The notes under the pieces were generated by a model. It worked only from the letters and a program-made list of their open reading frames with translations, had not been told where the DNA came from and ran no database searches. Below, piece after piece: positions 8,577 through 19,159 of a stretch of 64,000 nt of DNA. The stretch's first letter is position 1; the number at the start of each line of letters is the position of its first letter. Location: contig NZ_AUGD01000004.1 of assembly GCF_000426845.1 (NCBI RefSeq), positions 186,001-250,000 on the forward strand, read 5' to 3'. Source of the stretch: Bradyrhizobium sp. in8p8 (GTDB taxonomy: Bacteria; Pseudomonadota; Alphaproteobacteria; Rhizobiales; Xanthobacteraceae). Position numbers and translations under genes: made by a program.

Positions 8577-11500
8577 TCAATGCGCCGCGGATGCCGAGCG
8601 CTTGGTTGCGACTTGCTTCGGCGCCGGCTTGGCGTTCGCCTGCGGCGCGCTGTCCCAGCCTCCGGCGGGCGTCGCAACGTTGACGGCGTCGTCGGGCTGG
8701 GGCTCGGCGCTGAAGGTCTGGATCGCGAGCTTGGCCGCAGCGAGCGATTGCGGGTCGAGGCGCTTGGCGACGTCGTCGCGCTTGCCGGCGGCGTCCGCAT
8801 CGCCCTGCGCGGCCGCCAGGCTGAACCATTTGTAGGACTCGGCGAGGTTCTGTTCGACGCCGATGCCGCGGGCATAGAGAATGCCGAGGTTGAACTGGCT
8901 GTCGGCGACGCCGCGATCGGCCGCCTTGCGGAACCACTGGGCCGCGCTCTTGTAGTTCGCGCCGCGTCCGCCGCCGTCGGCATCGAGCACCGCGAGGTTG
9001 TGCATCGCCTTCGCGTTGCCGCGCTCCGCAGCCTGCGTGTAGTAGCGTCGGGCGATGTCGGCGTCCTTCTTCACGCCGAGGCCCTTTTCGTACAGCGTTC
9101 CGAGCCGGAAGATCGCGGGCACCACGCCGGCCTGCGCCGCGCGGTCGTACCATTTGGCGGCTTCGTCGTAGTTCGTGGCGACGCCCTTGCCTTCGGCGAA
9201 GCGCAGGCCGATTTCGTAGGCCGCGGTCGCATCGCCCTTCATCGCGGCGGTGCGCAAGGCCGGGCCGCCGATTCCGTCGGGCAATCTCTCGCTCGGCGGC
9301 ACCTGGACCAGGCCGAGCTTGGCGCGGCTCGTCCCCGACAACGCGCCGGTGATTTCGCCGGCGGCCGGCGGCAGCGGAGCCGCGGCGGGTGCGGGCGGGA
9401 TTTCGACCGAGGCCGCGCTGCCCGGATTGGCCGCTTGCGCCGGCGCGGCATTGTTCTGGGACTGCCGTCCGATCGGCGTCGGCGATGTCATCGACGGCGT
9501 CACCTGCTCCGGTGTTGCCGGCTTTGTTTCGACTGGAGGCGGCGGGGCGGGCGCCGCCGGCTCGCTCGGAATGTTCTGCATCGCCTGCGGCGCCGGCGGC
9601 GGGCCGTCGCCGTCGAGCAGGTTCATCGCCATCTTGAAGGTACCGAGCACGATCACGACCACGCTCGCGCCGACCAGCAGCGAACGGATCTTCGAGGTGA
9701 TGGTCGAACCGCCGTCCTTGCCCGTTTCCTTCGAACGGTCGGTCCCCGCCTTGGCGGCGCGGCCGGTCTTTTCCGGCTGGGCTGCGGCAGCCTGGGCGGC
9801 CCGGCGCGCGGCGGCGATGAAGCTCGATGACGACACCGGCTCTTTCGGCCCGGCGGGAATTTCGCTGATCGCGCTCTCGGACGCCGCGATGCGCTCCGAT
9901 GGCGTGGCGACGCGTCCGCCTGGCCGTGTGCCTGGCTCGAGCGGATGATCCGGCGGCAATTCCGGCGCCAGGGCGGCGCGTGGCGGGGCCGTATGCGGCT
10001 CCAGGATCTCGCTGATCGCGCGCGGCGGAATGGGGGGCATCGCCGGTACCGGGGGCGGCGCGGCGGGAGCGGCGGCATGGAATTCGCGCGGCGCGGCGAC
10101 GAAGGCGGCGGCCTGTGCGGCTTGCGCGGCGGCGGGGTTGGGCAGCTCTGGCTTCGGATCGTATTTCGGCGGCTGTGCTTGCGGCCGCGGCTCGCGCGCC
10201 ATCGGCGCGGGCTCCATCGGAGCCGCGGACGGCATCGGCTGCGGAGCGGCGGGCTGCGGCGCAGTGCGCACCCCGCGAAGATCGCCCTCGATCATCGAGA
10301 GGCGATCGACGACGTGGCCCAGCGCGCTGTGGACGGCTTCGAGCGAATCCTGGGTGTGCCGGTTGGTCTCGGCCTGGCTGAAACGGATGTCGGAGAGCTC
10401 GCGCTTGACGAGATCGACCATGTCGGGATCGGCGGCCGGCGCGGAGTTGCGGCTTTCGGCCAGCGCGGCATAGGTCGCCTGCTGCCGCTCCAGGTGCCTG
10501 AGGATGTCGTGCAGCCCGTCCTCGACGCGGCTCAGGTTGCCGTTGCGCGGATCGGAGGCGGCCTCGATCCGTTCCAGCAGATACGAGACGCGCTGCTCGA
10601 GATGGGCGAAGGTGGAGGCCGAGTCGTTGCCGACCTGCATGCGGTCGAAGCGGTCCGACAGCGCGCGGATTGCGGCTTCGAGATGCTCGGTGCTTTCGGA
10701 CGGCTGAGGCCGCTCGCGGGTTTCGAGCGCGGCGGTGAGCGCGGCAATGCGCTGTTCCAGCACCGTAAAGCTGTCACCCTGGCCGGAGGCGCGGGTGATC
10801 TGGTCGACCTTGGACGACAGCAGCTGCACGTCTTCGGACAGCCGCGCGAGCGCTTCGTTGGAGGCGACATTGGAGACGATGGCGCGCAGCGCGGAGATCG
10901 CGCCTTCGAGCTGCTGAACGGTCGAAGGATCGTCATTCGCGCGCAGGATCAGGTCGAGCTTGGCTCCGAGATTGCGGATCGCCTCGTCATAGCCGGTGAG
11001 CTGCTCGGCAGGCGTCAGCGTGCGCAGCACCTGCTTGATCTCGGACAGCGCGTGCTCGATCCCCGACAGCACCTGGCCGTCGGTGCCGTTGGACCGCGTC
11101 TCGTCGATCCGACGGTGCAGCGAGCGGATCTCGTTCTCGATCGATTCGATCGCGCGCCGCGGCATCGCCTCGGTGATGGCGGCACGGATTTCGGCAAGCT
11201 CGCTGCGGAAGGCGTTGATCGCCTGCTCGGTATTGTCGGGACGCTGCAGCGACTCGATCTGGCTCGTGATCTTGAGCAGATGGCGCTCGAGCGAGGAGAA
11301 ATCCGGCCCCGGCTGCGGAGGCGGCGGCGGCGCGTAGGCAGGGCCGGGCGGCGCCACTGGAGGCGCGTAAGGAGCCGCCGTGGGTGCAATCGGCGGCGCG
11401 GCGCGCGGCGGCATCTGCCTCGGCGTAAAGCCATCGAGCTCGCTCTGGCGCGCGGTGATCTCGGCGACCGCGACGTCGAATGAAGCCGGACTAAGGGGAG

Positions 11501-11966
11501 GGGAGTTGCGATAGACTTGAGCCGCCGCGCGCTCGACCGCATCGGCCTGGCGCTGGCGCGCCTCGATGGGCGAGGCCGCAGGAGCCGGACGCGGCGCCTG
11601 AGGCTGTTGCGGACGGGAGATTTGCGACAGGCGTGCGTCGAGCCGCGAGATCGCGTCGTTGAGCTGGCGCGCGACGCCCTGCTCGCGCGAGATCTCCTGG
11701 CGCGGCGTGGGCTTCGAAATCCGTTCGATCTGCTGGGTAATCGCGTCGAGCCGCTGGTGAATGTCGGCGACTTCGCGGCTCTCCTGACTCGGCATGTGCT
11801 GCGGACGCTGGTCGTAGGCCGCGCGAAAGTTCGGCGGGGCAGTCTCGCCGAGCGTGGAGTTCAGCCAGTCGTTGAGCGACATGCCGGCCCTGCGCGCAGC
11901 AGCTTCGGCCCGCTCCCGGACGGATGGATCGATGCCGTCAGCACTCCACGATACGCGCGAATTCAT
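8577..11966 (-). CDS. PodJ-like localisation protein with Sel1 repeats
   Basis: A 1129-residue protein. It opens with a conserved N-terminal block (about residues 1-45, SLNDWLNSTLGE). A long coiled-coil region follows to about residue 610, with heptad-rich stretches and repeated LE-x-R-I-A/LSDR-type segments. Next come a proline/alanine-rich linker, one membrane segment near residues 762-783 (RSLLVGASVVVIVLGTF), and a further Pro/Ala-rich periplasmic linker. The C-terminus holds four or more Sel1/TPR-like repeats (about 905-1075). This order matches the PodJ-like polar organiser family of alphaproteobacteria, which recruits polarity and envelope factors to a cell pole. The start at 11966 (MNSRVSWSADG) fits the family; longer frame residues do not. 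Confidence 0.85.
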   Translation of the reverse strand: MNSRVSWSADGIDPSVRERAEAAARRAGMSLNDWLNSTLGETAPPNFRAAYDQRPQHMPSQESREVADIHQRLDAITQQIERISKPTPRQEISREQGVARQLNDAISRLDARLSQISRPQQPQAPRPAPAASPIEARQRQADAVERAAAQVYRNSPPLSPASFDVAVAEITARQSELDGFTPRQMPPRAAPPIAPTAAPYAPPVAPPGPAYAPPPPPQPGPDFSSLERHLLKITSQIESLQRPDNTEQAINAFRSELAEIRAAITEAMPRRAIESIENEIRSLHRRIDETRSNGTDGQVLSGIEHALSEIKQVLRTLTPAEQLTGYDEAIRNLGAKLDLILRANDDPSTVQQLEGAISALRAIVSNVASNEALARLSEDVQLLSSKVDQITRASGQGDSFTVLEQRIAALTAALETRERPQPSESTEHLEAAIRALSDRFDRMQVGNDSASTFAHLEQRVSYLLERIEAASDPRNGNLSRVEDGLHDILRHLERQQATYAALAESRNSAPAADPDMVDLVKRELSDIRFSQAETNRHTQDSLEAVHSALGHVVDRLSMIEGDLRGVRTAPQPAAPQPMPSAAPMEPAPMAREPRPQAQPPKYDPKPELPNPAAAQAAQAAAFVAAPREFHAAAPAAPPPVPAMPPIPPRAISEILEPHTAPPRAALAPELPPDHPLEPGTRPGGRVATPSERIAASESAISEIPAGPKEPVSSSSFIAAARRAAQAAAAQPEKTGRAAKAGTDRSKETGKDGGSTITSKIRSLLVGASVVVIVLGTFKMAMNLLDGDGPPPAPQAMQNIPSEPAAPAPPPPVETKPATPEQVTPSMTSPTPIGRQSQNNAAPAQAANPGSAASVEIPPAPAAAPLPPAAGEITGALSGTSRAKLGLVQVPPSERLPDGIGGPALRTAAMKGDATAAYEIGLRFAEGKGVATNYDEAAKWYDRAAQAGVVPAIFRLGTLYEKGLGVKKDADIARRYYTQAAERGNAKAMHNLAVLDADGGGRGANYKSAAQWFRKAADRGVADSQFNLGILYARGIGVEQNLAESYKWFSLAAAQGDADAAGKRDDVAKRLDPQSLAAAKLAIQTFSAEPQPDDAVNVATPAGGWDSAPQANAKPAPKQVATKRSASAAH

Positions 11967-12336
11967 GACTCTGTCCGGTTCCGACTCCGGCGCCCCACCC
12001 GGCGCCTCCAGCCTCCCCACGCGTGCCGGTTGCAAACACAATCGAATTTGGCGCGGGTCGTCTGCCTCGAAAACCGACTTTTTCCTGTTACGGTAAATAA
12101 CGGGTTAAGGAATGCAGGCCCGGTGTCTTAAAGTTGGCCGCGGGAACTTGGGGCCTGGCGTTCGGCCTTCGCCCAGTGGTCGGTGCGCTGCCTGCCCTGC
12201 ATGCGGGGAGGGCTGGGGCTGGGAAGAGGGTGCTTCGGCCCCGGGGCAATCCGCAAGAGGACAAGCCCCCTCACCCGGCGCTTCGCGCCGATCTCTCCCG
12301 CAAGCGGGAGAGCTGACCAGCACCGCCGGCGCCGAT
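11967..12336. other. Intergenic region with repeat
   Basis: 370 bases between the start of the PodJ-like gene and the end of padR. The part near 12040-12110 is relatively AT-rich (CTTTTTCCTGTTACGGTAAATAACGG at about 12077-12102, shown here only in outline) and probably holds the PodJ promoter. The part from 12183 to 12320 is GC-rich repeat DNA. No coding sequence is supported. Confidence 0.5.
12268..12312. repeat. Rhizobial intergenic palindromic repeat
   Basis: Two adjacent hairpins: GGCGC-TTC-GCGCC at 12277-12289 and CTCTCCCGC-AA-GCGGGAGAG at 12293-12312, preceded by CCCTCACCC. This composite is characteristic of short repeats found at many intergenic sites in rhizobial genomes. A related copy occurs near 56587-56765. 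Confidence 0.7.
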
Positions 12337-12927
12337 CTACCCCTTCCCCTCGCGCTTGCCATCCTCCAGCGGCACCACCGTGCCCTTGCCACTCTCCGCC
12401 GACAGCGCCTCCAGCGCCTCCTCGCAGAAATCGGCCACCATCTGCTCGTGGCGGGCCCCGAGACGGAGCAGCAAGAGGTTGCCAAGGTCGAGCCGGCCTT
12501 CTGCCCTGCCGTCGGGAAAGCGCTTCTTCAGGATCCGCTCGTAGTTGGCATGGCGGTCGCGATGGTGCTCCAGGCGGGCCATCAGGTCGGTCCGCAGGGG
12601 CTCGATGTCGATGCTGTCGAGCGCGTGCAGGCGCACCAGCAGGTCGTCCTTGGTCGAGGCTGGCGTGCTTGGCCGCGCGGCCCAGTGCCGCAGCGCTGTT
12701 CTACCCTCGGGCGTCAGCGTATAAACGAGCTTGTTGGGCTTGCCTGTTTGCACGACCTCGCGGCCCTGGATGTAGCCGCGGTCGCGCAGCTTGGAGAGCT
12801 CGCGGTAGATCTGCTGGTGGTCGGCCTTCCAGAAGAAGCCGATCGAGGAATCGAAGGTCTTGGCGAGCTCGTAGCCAGTCATCGGACGTTCCGTCAGGCA
12901 TGCGAGGATTGCGTCGCCCAGTGCCAT
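12337..12927 (-). CDS. PadR-family transcriptional regulator
   Basis: A 196-residue protein. Residues 1-80 form the PadR winged helix (MTGYELAKTF, then QQIYRELSKLRDRGYI and the wing TGKPNKLVYTLTPEG). The rest is the C-terminal dimerisation region of the Vir_act_alpha_C type. PadR proteins are usually repressors of a nearby gene and respond to small aromatic or lipophilic ligands. It is divergent from the SnoaL-like gene starting at 13121, with a perfect 7-bp-armed dyad between them. Auto-repression and control of the SnoaL-like gene are likely but not shown. Confidence 0.93.
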   Translation of the reverse strand: MALGDAILACLTERPMTGYELAKTFDSSIGFFWKADHQQIYRELSKLRDRGYIQGREVVQTGKPNKLVYTLTPEGRTALRHWAARPSTPASTKDDLLVRLHALDSIDIEPLRTDLMARLEHHRDRHANYERILKKRFPDGRAEGRLDLGNLLLLRLGARHEQMVADFCEEALEALSAESGKGTVVPLEDGKREGKG

Positions 12928-12967
12928 GATCGGCCTCCTTCTTCGGTTCGACCAAGTTGCTTGACTT

Positions 12968-12985
12968 TATGCGCATCGGCGCATA
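12968..12985. promoter_or_regulatory. Candidate PadR operator
   Basis: A perfect inverted repeat, TATGCGC (12968-12974) and GCGCATA (12979-12985), with four bases between. It overlaps further short palindromes (ATGCGCAT, CGCATATGCG). It lies 41 bases before the padR start and about 135 bases before the divergent SnoaL-like start. Confidence 0.55.
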
Positions 12986-13120
12986 TGCGTCAATGTGCAT
13001 ATGAGGCAGCATGCAGGCGGGCCGAAGGCCCGGCTGAAAAATCCAGCGCAATCAACTCCCCCGCTACTGTGCATGGGGTTGTTTTCGCACTTTGCCCTTG
13101 GCCTAGGGAGGCACCTGAGA

Positions 13121-13507
13121 ATGACCGGCCTCGATTCCTGGTACGCCTACATGAAGTCCCACGACCGCGCCGCGCTCCGGGACCTGCTGCATCCCGATGC
13201 CATGTTCGAGAGCCCCGTCGTGCATTCACCGCAGCGCGGGCGCGACATCACCTTCAAATATCTCTCCAGCGCCGAGAAGGTGCTCGGCGGCCCCGGCTTC
13301 ACCTATGTCGGCGAGTGGAAGAACGAGCGCGGTGCCGTGCTTGAATTCAAGACCATGATCGACGGCATCGAGATCAACGGGGTCGACATCATCAGCTTCG
13401 ACAGCGAGGGACGCATCACCCATTTCAAGGTGATGGTGCGCCCGCTCAAGGCGATCAACATGCTGCACCGCCTGATGGCGGACCAGCTTGCCGCCGCCCA
13501 ACCATAA
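13121..13507 (+). CDS. SnoaL-like/NTF2-fold protein
   Basis: A 128-residue small cytosolic protein with the NTF2-like alpha+beta barrel pattern. It has an N-terminal helix followed by [20 protein letters not shown], a typical start of the SnoaL-like domain, and long antiparallel strands ending in [13 protein letters not shown]. Such proteins are hydrolases, isomerases or ligand carriers; the active residues cannot be assigned. The ATG at 13121 is preceded by a good AGGGAGG ribosome site. It lies 41 bases before the beta-oxidation operon and may be co-transcribed with it. Divergence from padR suggests regulation by PadR. Confidence 0.8.
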   Translation: MTGLDSWYAYMKSHDRAALRDLLHPDAMFESPVVHSPQRGRDITFKYLSSAEKVLGGPGFTYVGEWKNERGAVLEFKTMIDGIEINGVDIISFDSEGRITHFKVMVRPLKAINMLHRLMADQLAAAQP

Positions 13508-13548
13508 GCCCAACATCATCCCCACAAGGCCCATGCCGGGAGAACGCC

Positions 13549-15339
13549 ATGCCGATCTATAAAGCCCCCGTCGAAGACGTGAACTTCCTGCTCAACGACG
13601 TCTTCCAGATCGACCGCTACGACAATCTGCCGGGGTTCTCTGACGCGTCGAGCGACTTGCGCGAAGCCATTCTCGGCGAAGCCGCCAAGCTCGCCGAAGA
13701 GGTGCTGCAGCCGCTCAATCGCGTCGGCGACCTCGAAGGCTGCAAGCGCGCCGAGGACGGCAGCGTCACCACGCCGAAAGGCTTCAAGGAGGCGTTCAAG
13801 CAGGTCGCCGAGGGCGGCTGGCTCGGCCTCTCGGCGCCGACCGAATATGGCGGGCAGGGCCTGCCGGTGACGCTCTCCCAGGCGGTCAACGAGTTCCAGA
13901 TCTCCGCCAACATGGCGTTCTCGATGTATGGCGGCCTCACCATGGGGGCGACCGCGGCGCTGCTGGTGCATGGCTCTCCGGAGCAGAAGAAGACCTATGT
14001 GCCGAAGATGATTGCGGGTGAGTGGACCGGCACCATGAACCTGACCGAGCCGCATTGCGGCACCGATCTCGGCATGCTCCGCACCAAGGCGGTGCGGCAG
14101 GCGGACGGCAGCTTCAAGATCACGGGCACCAAGATCTTCATCTCGGCCGGCGAGCATGATCTCGCCGACAACATCATCCACCTCGTGCTTGCCCGCATCG
14201 AGGGCGCGCCCGCCGGCATCAAGGGCGTCTCGCTGTTCGTGGTGCCGAAATTCCTGGTCAATGCCGACGGTTCGCTGGGGCAACGCAACGGCGTCGTCTG
14301 CGGCTCGATCGAGCACAAGATGGGCATCCACGGCAATTCCACCTGCGTGATGAACTACGACAACGCCACGGGCTGGCTGATCGGCGAAGAGAACAAGGGC
14401 ATGCAGGGCATGTTCGTGATGATGAACGAGGCCCGCCTCGGCGTCGGCGTGCAGGGGCTCGCGCAGTCCGAGGTCGCCTATCAGAACGCGGTCGCCTATG
14501 CCCGCGAGCGCATCCAGGGCCGTTCGCTGACCGGTGCGAAGGCGCCGGACAAGCCGGCCGATCCGATCATCGTGCATCCGGACGTGCGCCGCACGCTGCT
14601 CTCGATCCGCGCCTTCAACGAGGCCGCGCGGGCCTTCGTGATCTGGACCGCGCTGAAGAGCGACGTCGCCCATCGCTCCGAGGATCCGAAGGACCGCCAG
14701 GCCGCCGACGACCACATGGGCCTGATGACGCCGGTGCTGAAGGGCTTCCTCACCGATTACGGCTTCGCCAACGCGGTGCAGGCGCAGCAGATGTATGGCG
14801 GTCACGGCTACATCGCCGAGCAGGGCATGGAGCAGTTCGTGCGCGATGCCCGCATTGCGATGATCTATGAGGGCGCCAACGGCATCCAGGCGCTGGACCT
14901 CGTCGGCCGCAAGCTGCCGCGCGACGGCGGCCGCGCCATCATGGCCTTCTTCGGCGAGGTCATGGCCTTTGCCAAGGAGAACGGCGGCGACGAGGCGCTC
15001 AAGCCCTTCATCGCCCCGCTGTCGACCTCGCTCGGCCATCTCCAGCAGGCGACGACCTGGCTGATGCAGAACGCGATGGCGAAGCCGGATAATGCCGGTG
15101 CCGCTGCAACCGATTACCTGCATCTCTTCGGCTTCGTCGCGCTCGGCTACATGTGGGCGAAGATGGCGAAGGTGACGAATGCGAAGATTGCCGAGAGCGG
15201 GGCGACGCCCTATCTCTCCACGAAACTCGTCACCGGCCGTTTCTTCATGGAGCGGATGCTTCCGGAGACCGCGGCCAATCTCGCGCGCATCCAGGCCGGC
15301 TGCGCCACCATCATGGAATTGCCGGCGGAAGCGTTCTGA
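13549..15339 (+). CDS. Acyl-CoA dehydrogenase (long, C-terminal extension type)
   Basis: A 596-residue FAD flavoprotein of the long acyl-CoA dehydrogenase class that carries an extra C-terminal domain (about residues 465-590). It introduces the trans-2 double bond into acyl-CoA, passing electrons to ETF. Visible features are [19 protein letters not shown], the middle-domain block around residue 160, and [16 protein letters not shown]. The [17 protein letters not shown] segment carries the probable catalytic glutamate. It is the first gene of a three-gene fatty-acid oxidation operon; the thiolase start follows 55 bases after its stop. Chain-length preference is unknown. Confidence 0.95.
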   Translation: MPIYKAPVEDVNFLLNDVFQIDRYDNLPGFSDASSDLREAILGEAAKLAEEVLQPLNRVGDLEGCKRAEDGSVTTPKGFKEAFKQVAEGGWLGLSAPTEYGGQGLPVTLSQAVNEFQISANMAFSMYGGLTMGATAALLVHGSPEQKKTYVPKMIAGEWTGTMNLTEPHCGTDLGMLRTKAVRQADGSFKITGTKIFISAGEHDLADNIIHLVLARIEGAPAGIKGVSLFVVPKFLVNADGSLGQRNGVVCGSIEHKMGIHGNSTCVMNYDNATGWLIGEENKGMQGMFVMMNEARLGVGVQGLAQSEVAYQNAVAYARERIQGRSLTGAKAPDKPADPIIVHPDVRRTLLSIRAFNEAARAFVIWTALKSDVAHRSEDPKDRQAADDHMGLMTPVLKGFLTDYGFANAVQAQQMYGGHGYIAEQGMEQFVRDARIAMIYEGANGIQALDLVGRKLPRDGGRAIMAFFGEVMAFAKENGGDEALKPFIAPLSTSLGHLQQATTWLMQNAMAKPDNAGAAATDYLHLFGFVALGYMWAKMAKVTNAKIAESGATPYLSTKLVTGRFFMERMLPETAANLARIQAGCATIMELPAEAF

Positions 15340-15394
15340 GCCTGCTTCCGCTGCCTGCTCCCAATCGTCTCGAAAATCACATCAGGAGGGCGTC

Positions 15395-16603
15395 ATGCCT
15401 GAGGCATTCATCTACGATCACGTTCGCACCCCCCGTGGCCGCGGCAAGGCGGACGGCGCGCTGCACGAAGTCACTGCGCTGGCACTTGCCACGGTGCCGC
15501 TGAAGGCGCTGAAGGACCGTAACAACCTGCCGGAAGATTCGGTCGACGACGTCGTGCTCGGCGTGGTCGATCCCGTCGGCGAGGCGGGTTCCGACATCGC
15601 GCGCTTCGCCGCGCTGAAGGCCGGTCTCGGCGAAGCCGTGCCCGGCGTGCAGATCAGCCGCTTCTGCGCCTCCGGCCTCGACGCCGTGAACTTTGCTGCC
15701 GCACAGATCATGAGCGGCCAGCATGAGCTCGTGATCGGCGGCGGCGCCGAATCGATGAGTCGCGTCGGCATCGGCGCCTCAGGCGGCGCCTGGCCGATGG
15801 ACCCGTCGATCGCGGTGCCGGCATATTTCATGCCGCAGGGCGTCTCGGCCGATCTGATCGCGACCAAGTACGGCTTCTCGCGCGACGACGTCGACGCCTA
15901 TGCCGTGCAGAGCCAGCAGCGCGCGGCCAAGGCCTGGGACGAGGGACGCTTCGACAAGTCGGTCGTGCCGGTGAAGGACATCAACGGCCTCACCATCCTC
16001 GCCAAGGACGAGCACATGCGTCCCTCGACGACGATGCAGTCGCTGGCACAGCTGCAGCCGTCGTTCACGATGATGGCGCAGATGGGCGGCTTCGACGGCG
16101 TCGCAGTGCAGTCGCACCCGGAGATCGAGCGCGTCAATTACGTGCACCATGCCGGCAACTCCTCGGGCATCGTCGACGGCGCCGGCGCCGTGCTGCTCGG
16201 CAGCAAGGAAGCCGGCAGCAAGTACGGCCTGAAGCCGCGCGCAAAGATCCGTGCGTTCGCCAACATCGGCTCGGAGCCCGCGATGATGCTGACCGGTCCG
16301 GTCGACGTCACCGAGAAGCTCTTCGCGCGTTCGGGCATGAAGAAGACGGACATCGATCTGTTCGAGCTCAACGAGGCTTTCGCATCCGTCGTGCTCCGCT
16401 ACATCCAGGCCTTCGACATCGACAACGCCAAGATCAACGTCAATGGCGGCGCCATCGCCCTCGGCCATCCGCTCGGCGCAACCGGCGCGATGATCCTCGG
16501 CACCGTGCTCGACGAGCTCGAGCGTACCAACAAGTCCACCGCCCTCGTCACGCTGTGCATCGGCGGCGGCATGGGCACCGCGACCATCATCGAGCGCGTG
16601 TAA
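15395..16603 (+). CDS. fadA: Acetyl-CoA C-acyltransferase (beta-oxidation thiolase)
   Basis: A 402-residue thiolase, the normal family length. The nucleophilic cysteine is C91 in [11 protein letters not shown]. The catalytic His lies in the [13 protein letters not shown] block and the second cysteine in CIGGGMGTA near the C-terminus. It cleaves 3-ketoacyl-CoA with CoA to acetyl-CoA and a shortened acyl-CoA. The start at 15395 has a strong AGGAGGG ribosome site; upstream in-frame residues overlap the previous gene and are not family-like. It sits between the dehydrogenase and the multifunctional FadB-type gene. Biosynthetic acetoacetyl-CoA thiolase is less likely given the neighbours. Confidence 0.93.
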   Translation: MPEAFIYDHVRTPRGRGKADGALHEVTALALATVPLKALKDRNNLPEDSVDDVVLGVVDPVGEAGSDIARFAALKAGLGEAVPGVQISRFCASGLDAVNFAAAQIMSGQHELVIGGGAESMSRVGIGASGGAWPMDPSIAVPAYFMPQGVSADLIATKYGFSRDDVDAYAVQSQQRAAKAWDEGRFDKSVVPVKDINGLTILAKDEHMRPSTTMQSLAQLQPSFTMMAQMGGFDGVAVQSHPEIERVNYVHHAGNSSGIVDGAGAVLLGSKEAGSKYGLKPRAKIRAFANIGSEPAMMLTGPVDVTEKLFARSGMKKTDIDLFELNEAFASVVLRYIQAFDIDNAKINVNGGAIALGHPLGATGAMILGTVLDELERTNKSTALVTLCIGGGMGTATIIERV

Positions 16604-16621
16604 GGGCAGGGAGCAACCAAC

Positions 16622-18835
16622 ATGTCGTACAAGAACTTCAAGGTTGAGACCGATTCCGACGGCATCGCGCTCGTCACCTGGGATATCCCGGGCCGTTCGA
16701 TGAACGTGCTCGACGAGACCTCCACCAACGAACTCGAGGCGATCGTCAAGGCGACCACGGCGGATGCTGCGGTGAAGGGCGTCGTCATCACCTCGGCCAA
16801 GGAGGCCTTCTGCGCCGGGGCGGACCTCTCCATGCTCGAAGGCATGAACCAGGCCTACGCAAAAGTCTTCAAGGAGCAGGGCGAGACCGCGGCGAACCAG
16901 ATGCTGTTCGACCAGAGCCGGCGCTTCTCGCAGGTGCTGCGCTCGATCGAAACCTCAGGCAAGCCCTGGGCGGCCGCGATCAACGGCCTCGCGCTCGGTG
17001 GCGGCTTCGAGATCACGCTGTGCTGCCACTATCGGGTCGCGGCGGAGAATCCCAAGACCCGCCTCGGCCTGCCCGAGGTCAAGGTCGGCTTGTTCCCCGG
17101 CGCCGGCGGCACGCAGCGGGTGCCGCGTCTTGTGCCGCCGCAGGACGCCATGACGATCCTGCTCAAGGGCGATCCTGTGACGGTGGAGAAGGCCAAGGCG
17201 CTGAATTTGATTCACGCCGTCGTTCCCGCCGCCGATCTCGTCAAGGCCGCGAAGGACTGGATCAAGGGTGGCGGCAAGGCCGTCGCGCCCTGGGACGAGA
17301 AAGGCTTCAAGCTTCCGGGCGGTCCGGTGTTCTCCAAGGCCGGCATGATGATGTTCCCGGCTGGCAACGCCATCTATCGCCGCGAGACTTACGACAATTA
17401 CCCGGCCGCTCGCGCGATCATGAGCTGCGTCTATGAGGGCCTGCAGCTGCCGATCGATGCCGCACTGCGTGTGGAGTCGCGCTACTTCACTTCGGTGCTG
17501 CGATCCAAGGAAGCGGCGGCGATGATCCGCAGCCTGTTCCTGTCGATGCAGGAGCTCAATAAGGGCGCGCGCCGTCCGAAGGACGTGGCCCCGACCAAGG
17601 TGAAGAAGATCGCCGTGATCGGCGCCGGCTTCATGGGCGCGAGCGTCGGCTACGTCTCGGCCCGCGCCGGCCTCGACGTCGTCCTGATCGACCGCGACCA
17701 GGAGAGCGCCGACAAGGGTAAGGCGCATGCGCAGAAGGTGATCGAGGAGCAGATCAAGAAGGGCCGCGCCAAGCCTGCGGATGCCGAAGCACTGCTCGCG
17801 CGGATCACGCCGACCGCGGACTACGCCGCGCTGAAGCACGTCGATCTCGTCATCGAGGCCGTGTTCGAGGACCGCAAGGTCAAGGCGGACACCTTTGCCA
17901 AGGCGCAGCAATATCTCAAGCCCGACGTGATCTTCGCCTCCAACACCTCGACGCTGCCGATCACCTCGCTGGCCGAGAGCTTCAAGGACCAGGGCAAGTT
18001 CATCGGCATCCACTTCTTCTCGCCCGTCGAGAAGATGATGCTGGTCGAGATCATCCTCGGCAAGAACACCGGTGACGTCGCACTCGCGACCGCGCTCGAT
18101 TACGTCCGCCAGATCGGCAAGACGCCGATCGTGGTCAACGACTCCAGAGGCTTCTTCGCCAACCGCTGCGTCGGCCGCTACGTCGCCGAAGGCAACGAGA
18201 TGTTCCTGGAAGGCGTGCCGCCGGCGATGATCGAGAACTGCGCCAAGATGGCCGGCATGCCTGTCGGCCCGCTCTCGCTCTCGGACGAGGTCGCGCTCGA
18301 CCTCGGCCTCAAGATCATGAAGGCGACGGAAGCCGATCTTGGCCCCAATGCCATCAATCCCGACCAGAAGAAGCTGATGGTGGAGATGGTCGAGAAGCAG
18401 GGCCGCCTCGGCCGCAAGAACGGCAAGGGCTTCTACGATTACCCTGAGAAGGGCAAGGGCCAGAAGAGCCTGTGGCCGGGCTTGTCAGCGCTGCAGCCGA
18501 AGCAACTCGACCCTGACACGCTCGACGTCGAGGAGCTGAAGCAGCGCTTTTTGGTGGTACAGGCGGTGGAAGCCGCGCGCACGGTGGAGGACCACGTCAT
18601 CACCGATCCGCGCGAGGCGGATGTCGGCTCGATCCTCGGCTTCGGCTTCGCGCCGTTCACCGGCGGCACGCTGTCCTATATCGACTTCATGGGCACGAAG
18701 AAGTTCGTCGAGCTCTGCCGAAAGCTCGAGGCCAAGTACGGCTCGCGCTTCACGCCGCCGAAGCTGCTGGAGGAGATGGCAGCCAAGGGCGAGACCTTCT
18801 ATGGTCGCTTCGCGCCGAAGAAGGCAGCGGCTTGA
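16622..18835 (+). CDS. fadB: Bifunctional enoyl-CoA hydratase/3-hydroxyacyl-CoA dehydrogenase
   Basis: A 737-residue fusion with FadB/FadJ layout. It has a crotonase domain at residues 1-200, containing [11 protein letters not shown] and [15 protein letters not shown] with both catalytic glutamates, and a Rossmann NAD-binding domain from about 325 ([15 protein letters not shown]). The 3-hydroxyacyl-CoA dehydrogenase C-terminal domains occupy about 510-730 ([28 protein letters not shown]). It performs the hydration and NAD-dependent oxidation steps of beta-oxidation. It follows the thiolase by 18 bases and is the last gene of the operon. A terminator lies about 60 bases downstream. Confidence 0.95.
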   Translation: MSYKNFKVETDSDGIALVTWDIPGRSMNVLDETSTNELEAIVKATTADAAVKGVVITSAKEAFCAGADLSMLEGMNQAYAKVFKEQGETAANQMLFDQSRRFSQVLRSIETSGKPWAAAINGLALGGGFEITLCCHYRVAAENPKTRLGLPEVKVGLFPGAGGTQRVPRLVPPQDAMTILLKGDPVTVEKAKALNLIHAVVPAADLVKAAKDWIKGGGKAVAPWDEKGFKLPGGPVFSKAGMMMFPAGNAIYRRETYDNYPAARAIMSCVYEGLQLPIDAALRVESRYFTSVLRSKEAAAMIRSLFLSMQELNKGARRPKDVAPTKVKKIAVIGAGFMGASVGYVSARAGLDVVLIDRDQESADKGKAHAQKVIEEQIKKGRAKPADAEALLARITPTADYAALKHVDLVIEAVFEDRKVKADTFAKAQQYLKPDVIFASNTSTLPITSLAESFKDQGKFIGIHFFSPVEKMMLVEIILGKNTGDVALATALDYVRQIGKTPIVVNDSRGFFANRCVGRYVAEGNEMFLEGVPPAMIENCAKMAGMPVGPLSLSDEVALDLGLKIMKATEADLGPNAINPDQKKLMVEMVEKQGRLGRKNGKGFYDYPEKGKGQKSLWPGLSALQPKQLDPDTLDVEELKQRFLVVQAVEAARTVEDHVITDPREADVGSILGFGFAPFTGGTLSYIDFMGTKKFVELCRKLEAKYGSRFTPPKLLEEMAAKGETFYGRFAPKKAAA

Positions 18836-18894
18836 GTAGCACGTGTAGCGGGGATTGCGCTGCACGCTTTCATGGTGGCGCAGGAACGACAGGC

Positions 18895-18921
18895 AGGCCG
18901 GATCATCGATCCGGCCTTTCT
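18895..18921 (+). terminator. Terminator of the beta-oxidation operon
   Basis: A 9-bp stem, AGGCCGGAT (18895-18903) with ATCCGGCCT (18909-18917), five-base loop, followed by TTCTGTT. It sits 60 bases after fadB. Confidence 0.7.
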
Positions 18922-19159
18922 GTTGTGCCGGCCTTCGCCTGCTAACCGGTTCCCTGCCGCACCAGCGCCGCTGCAGATCCTCGCTGCCGTCAGGCGCTCC
19001 GCACTGGCATCCCGCTTGCTAACGCATTCACAAGATGACCATTCGCATTGGAAGTGTCCCGCAATGAGCCTCACACCGTTTCAGGATGGTGCGGCCGGCG
19101 TGCGCGCAAGATATTCTCCGATGTTGGTCCTCGATCGGCCGCGCGCAGGTCCCAGAATC
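18922..19159. other. Gap without a recognised gene
   Basis: About 240 bases between the fadB terminator and the next possible small coding sequences. An open frame runs through it but has no family match, no ribosome site and composition like non-coding DNA. No RNA gene or repeat was recognised. Confidence 0.4.

Noticed and set aside
12183..12929. 248-residue frame over padR and the upstream repeat
   Set aside because: Arg/Pro/Ser-rich shadow of padR plus repeat DNA.
13516..15123. 535-residue minus-strand frame opposite the acyl-CoA dehydrogenase
   Set aside because: His/Arg/Asp-rich shadow of a well-supported gene.
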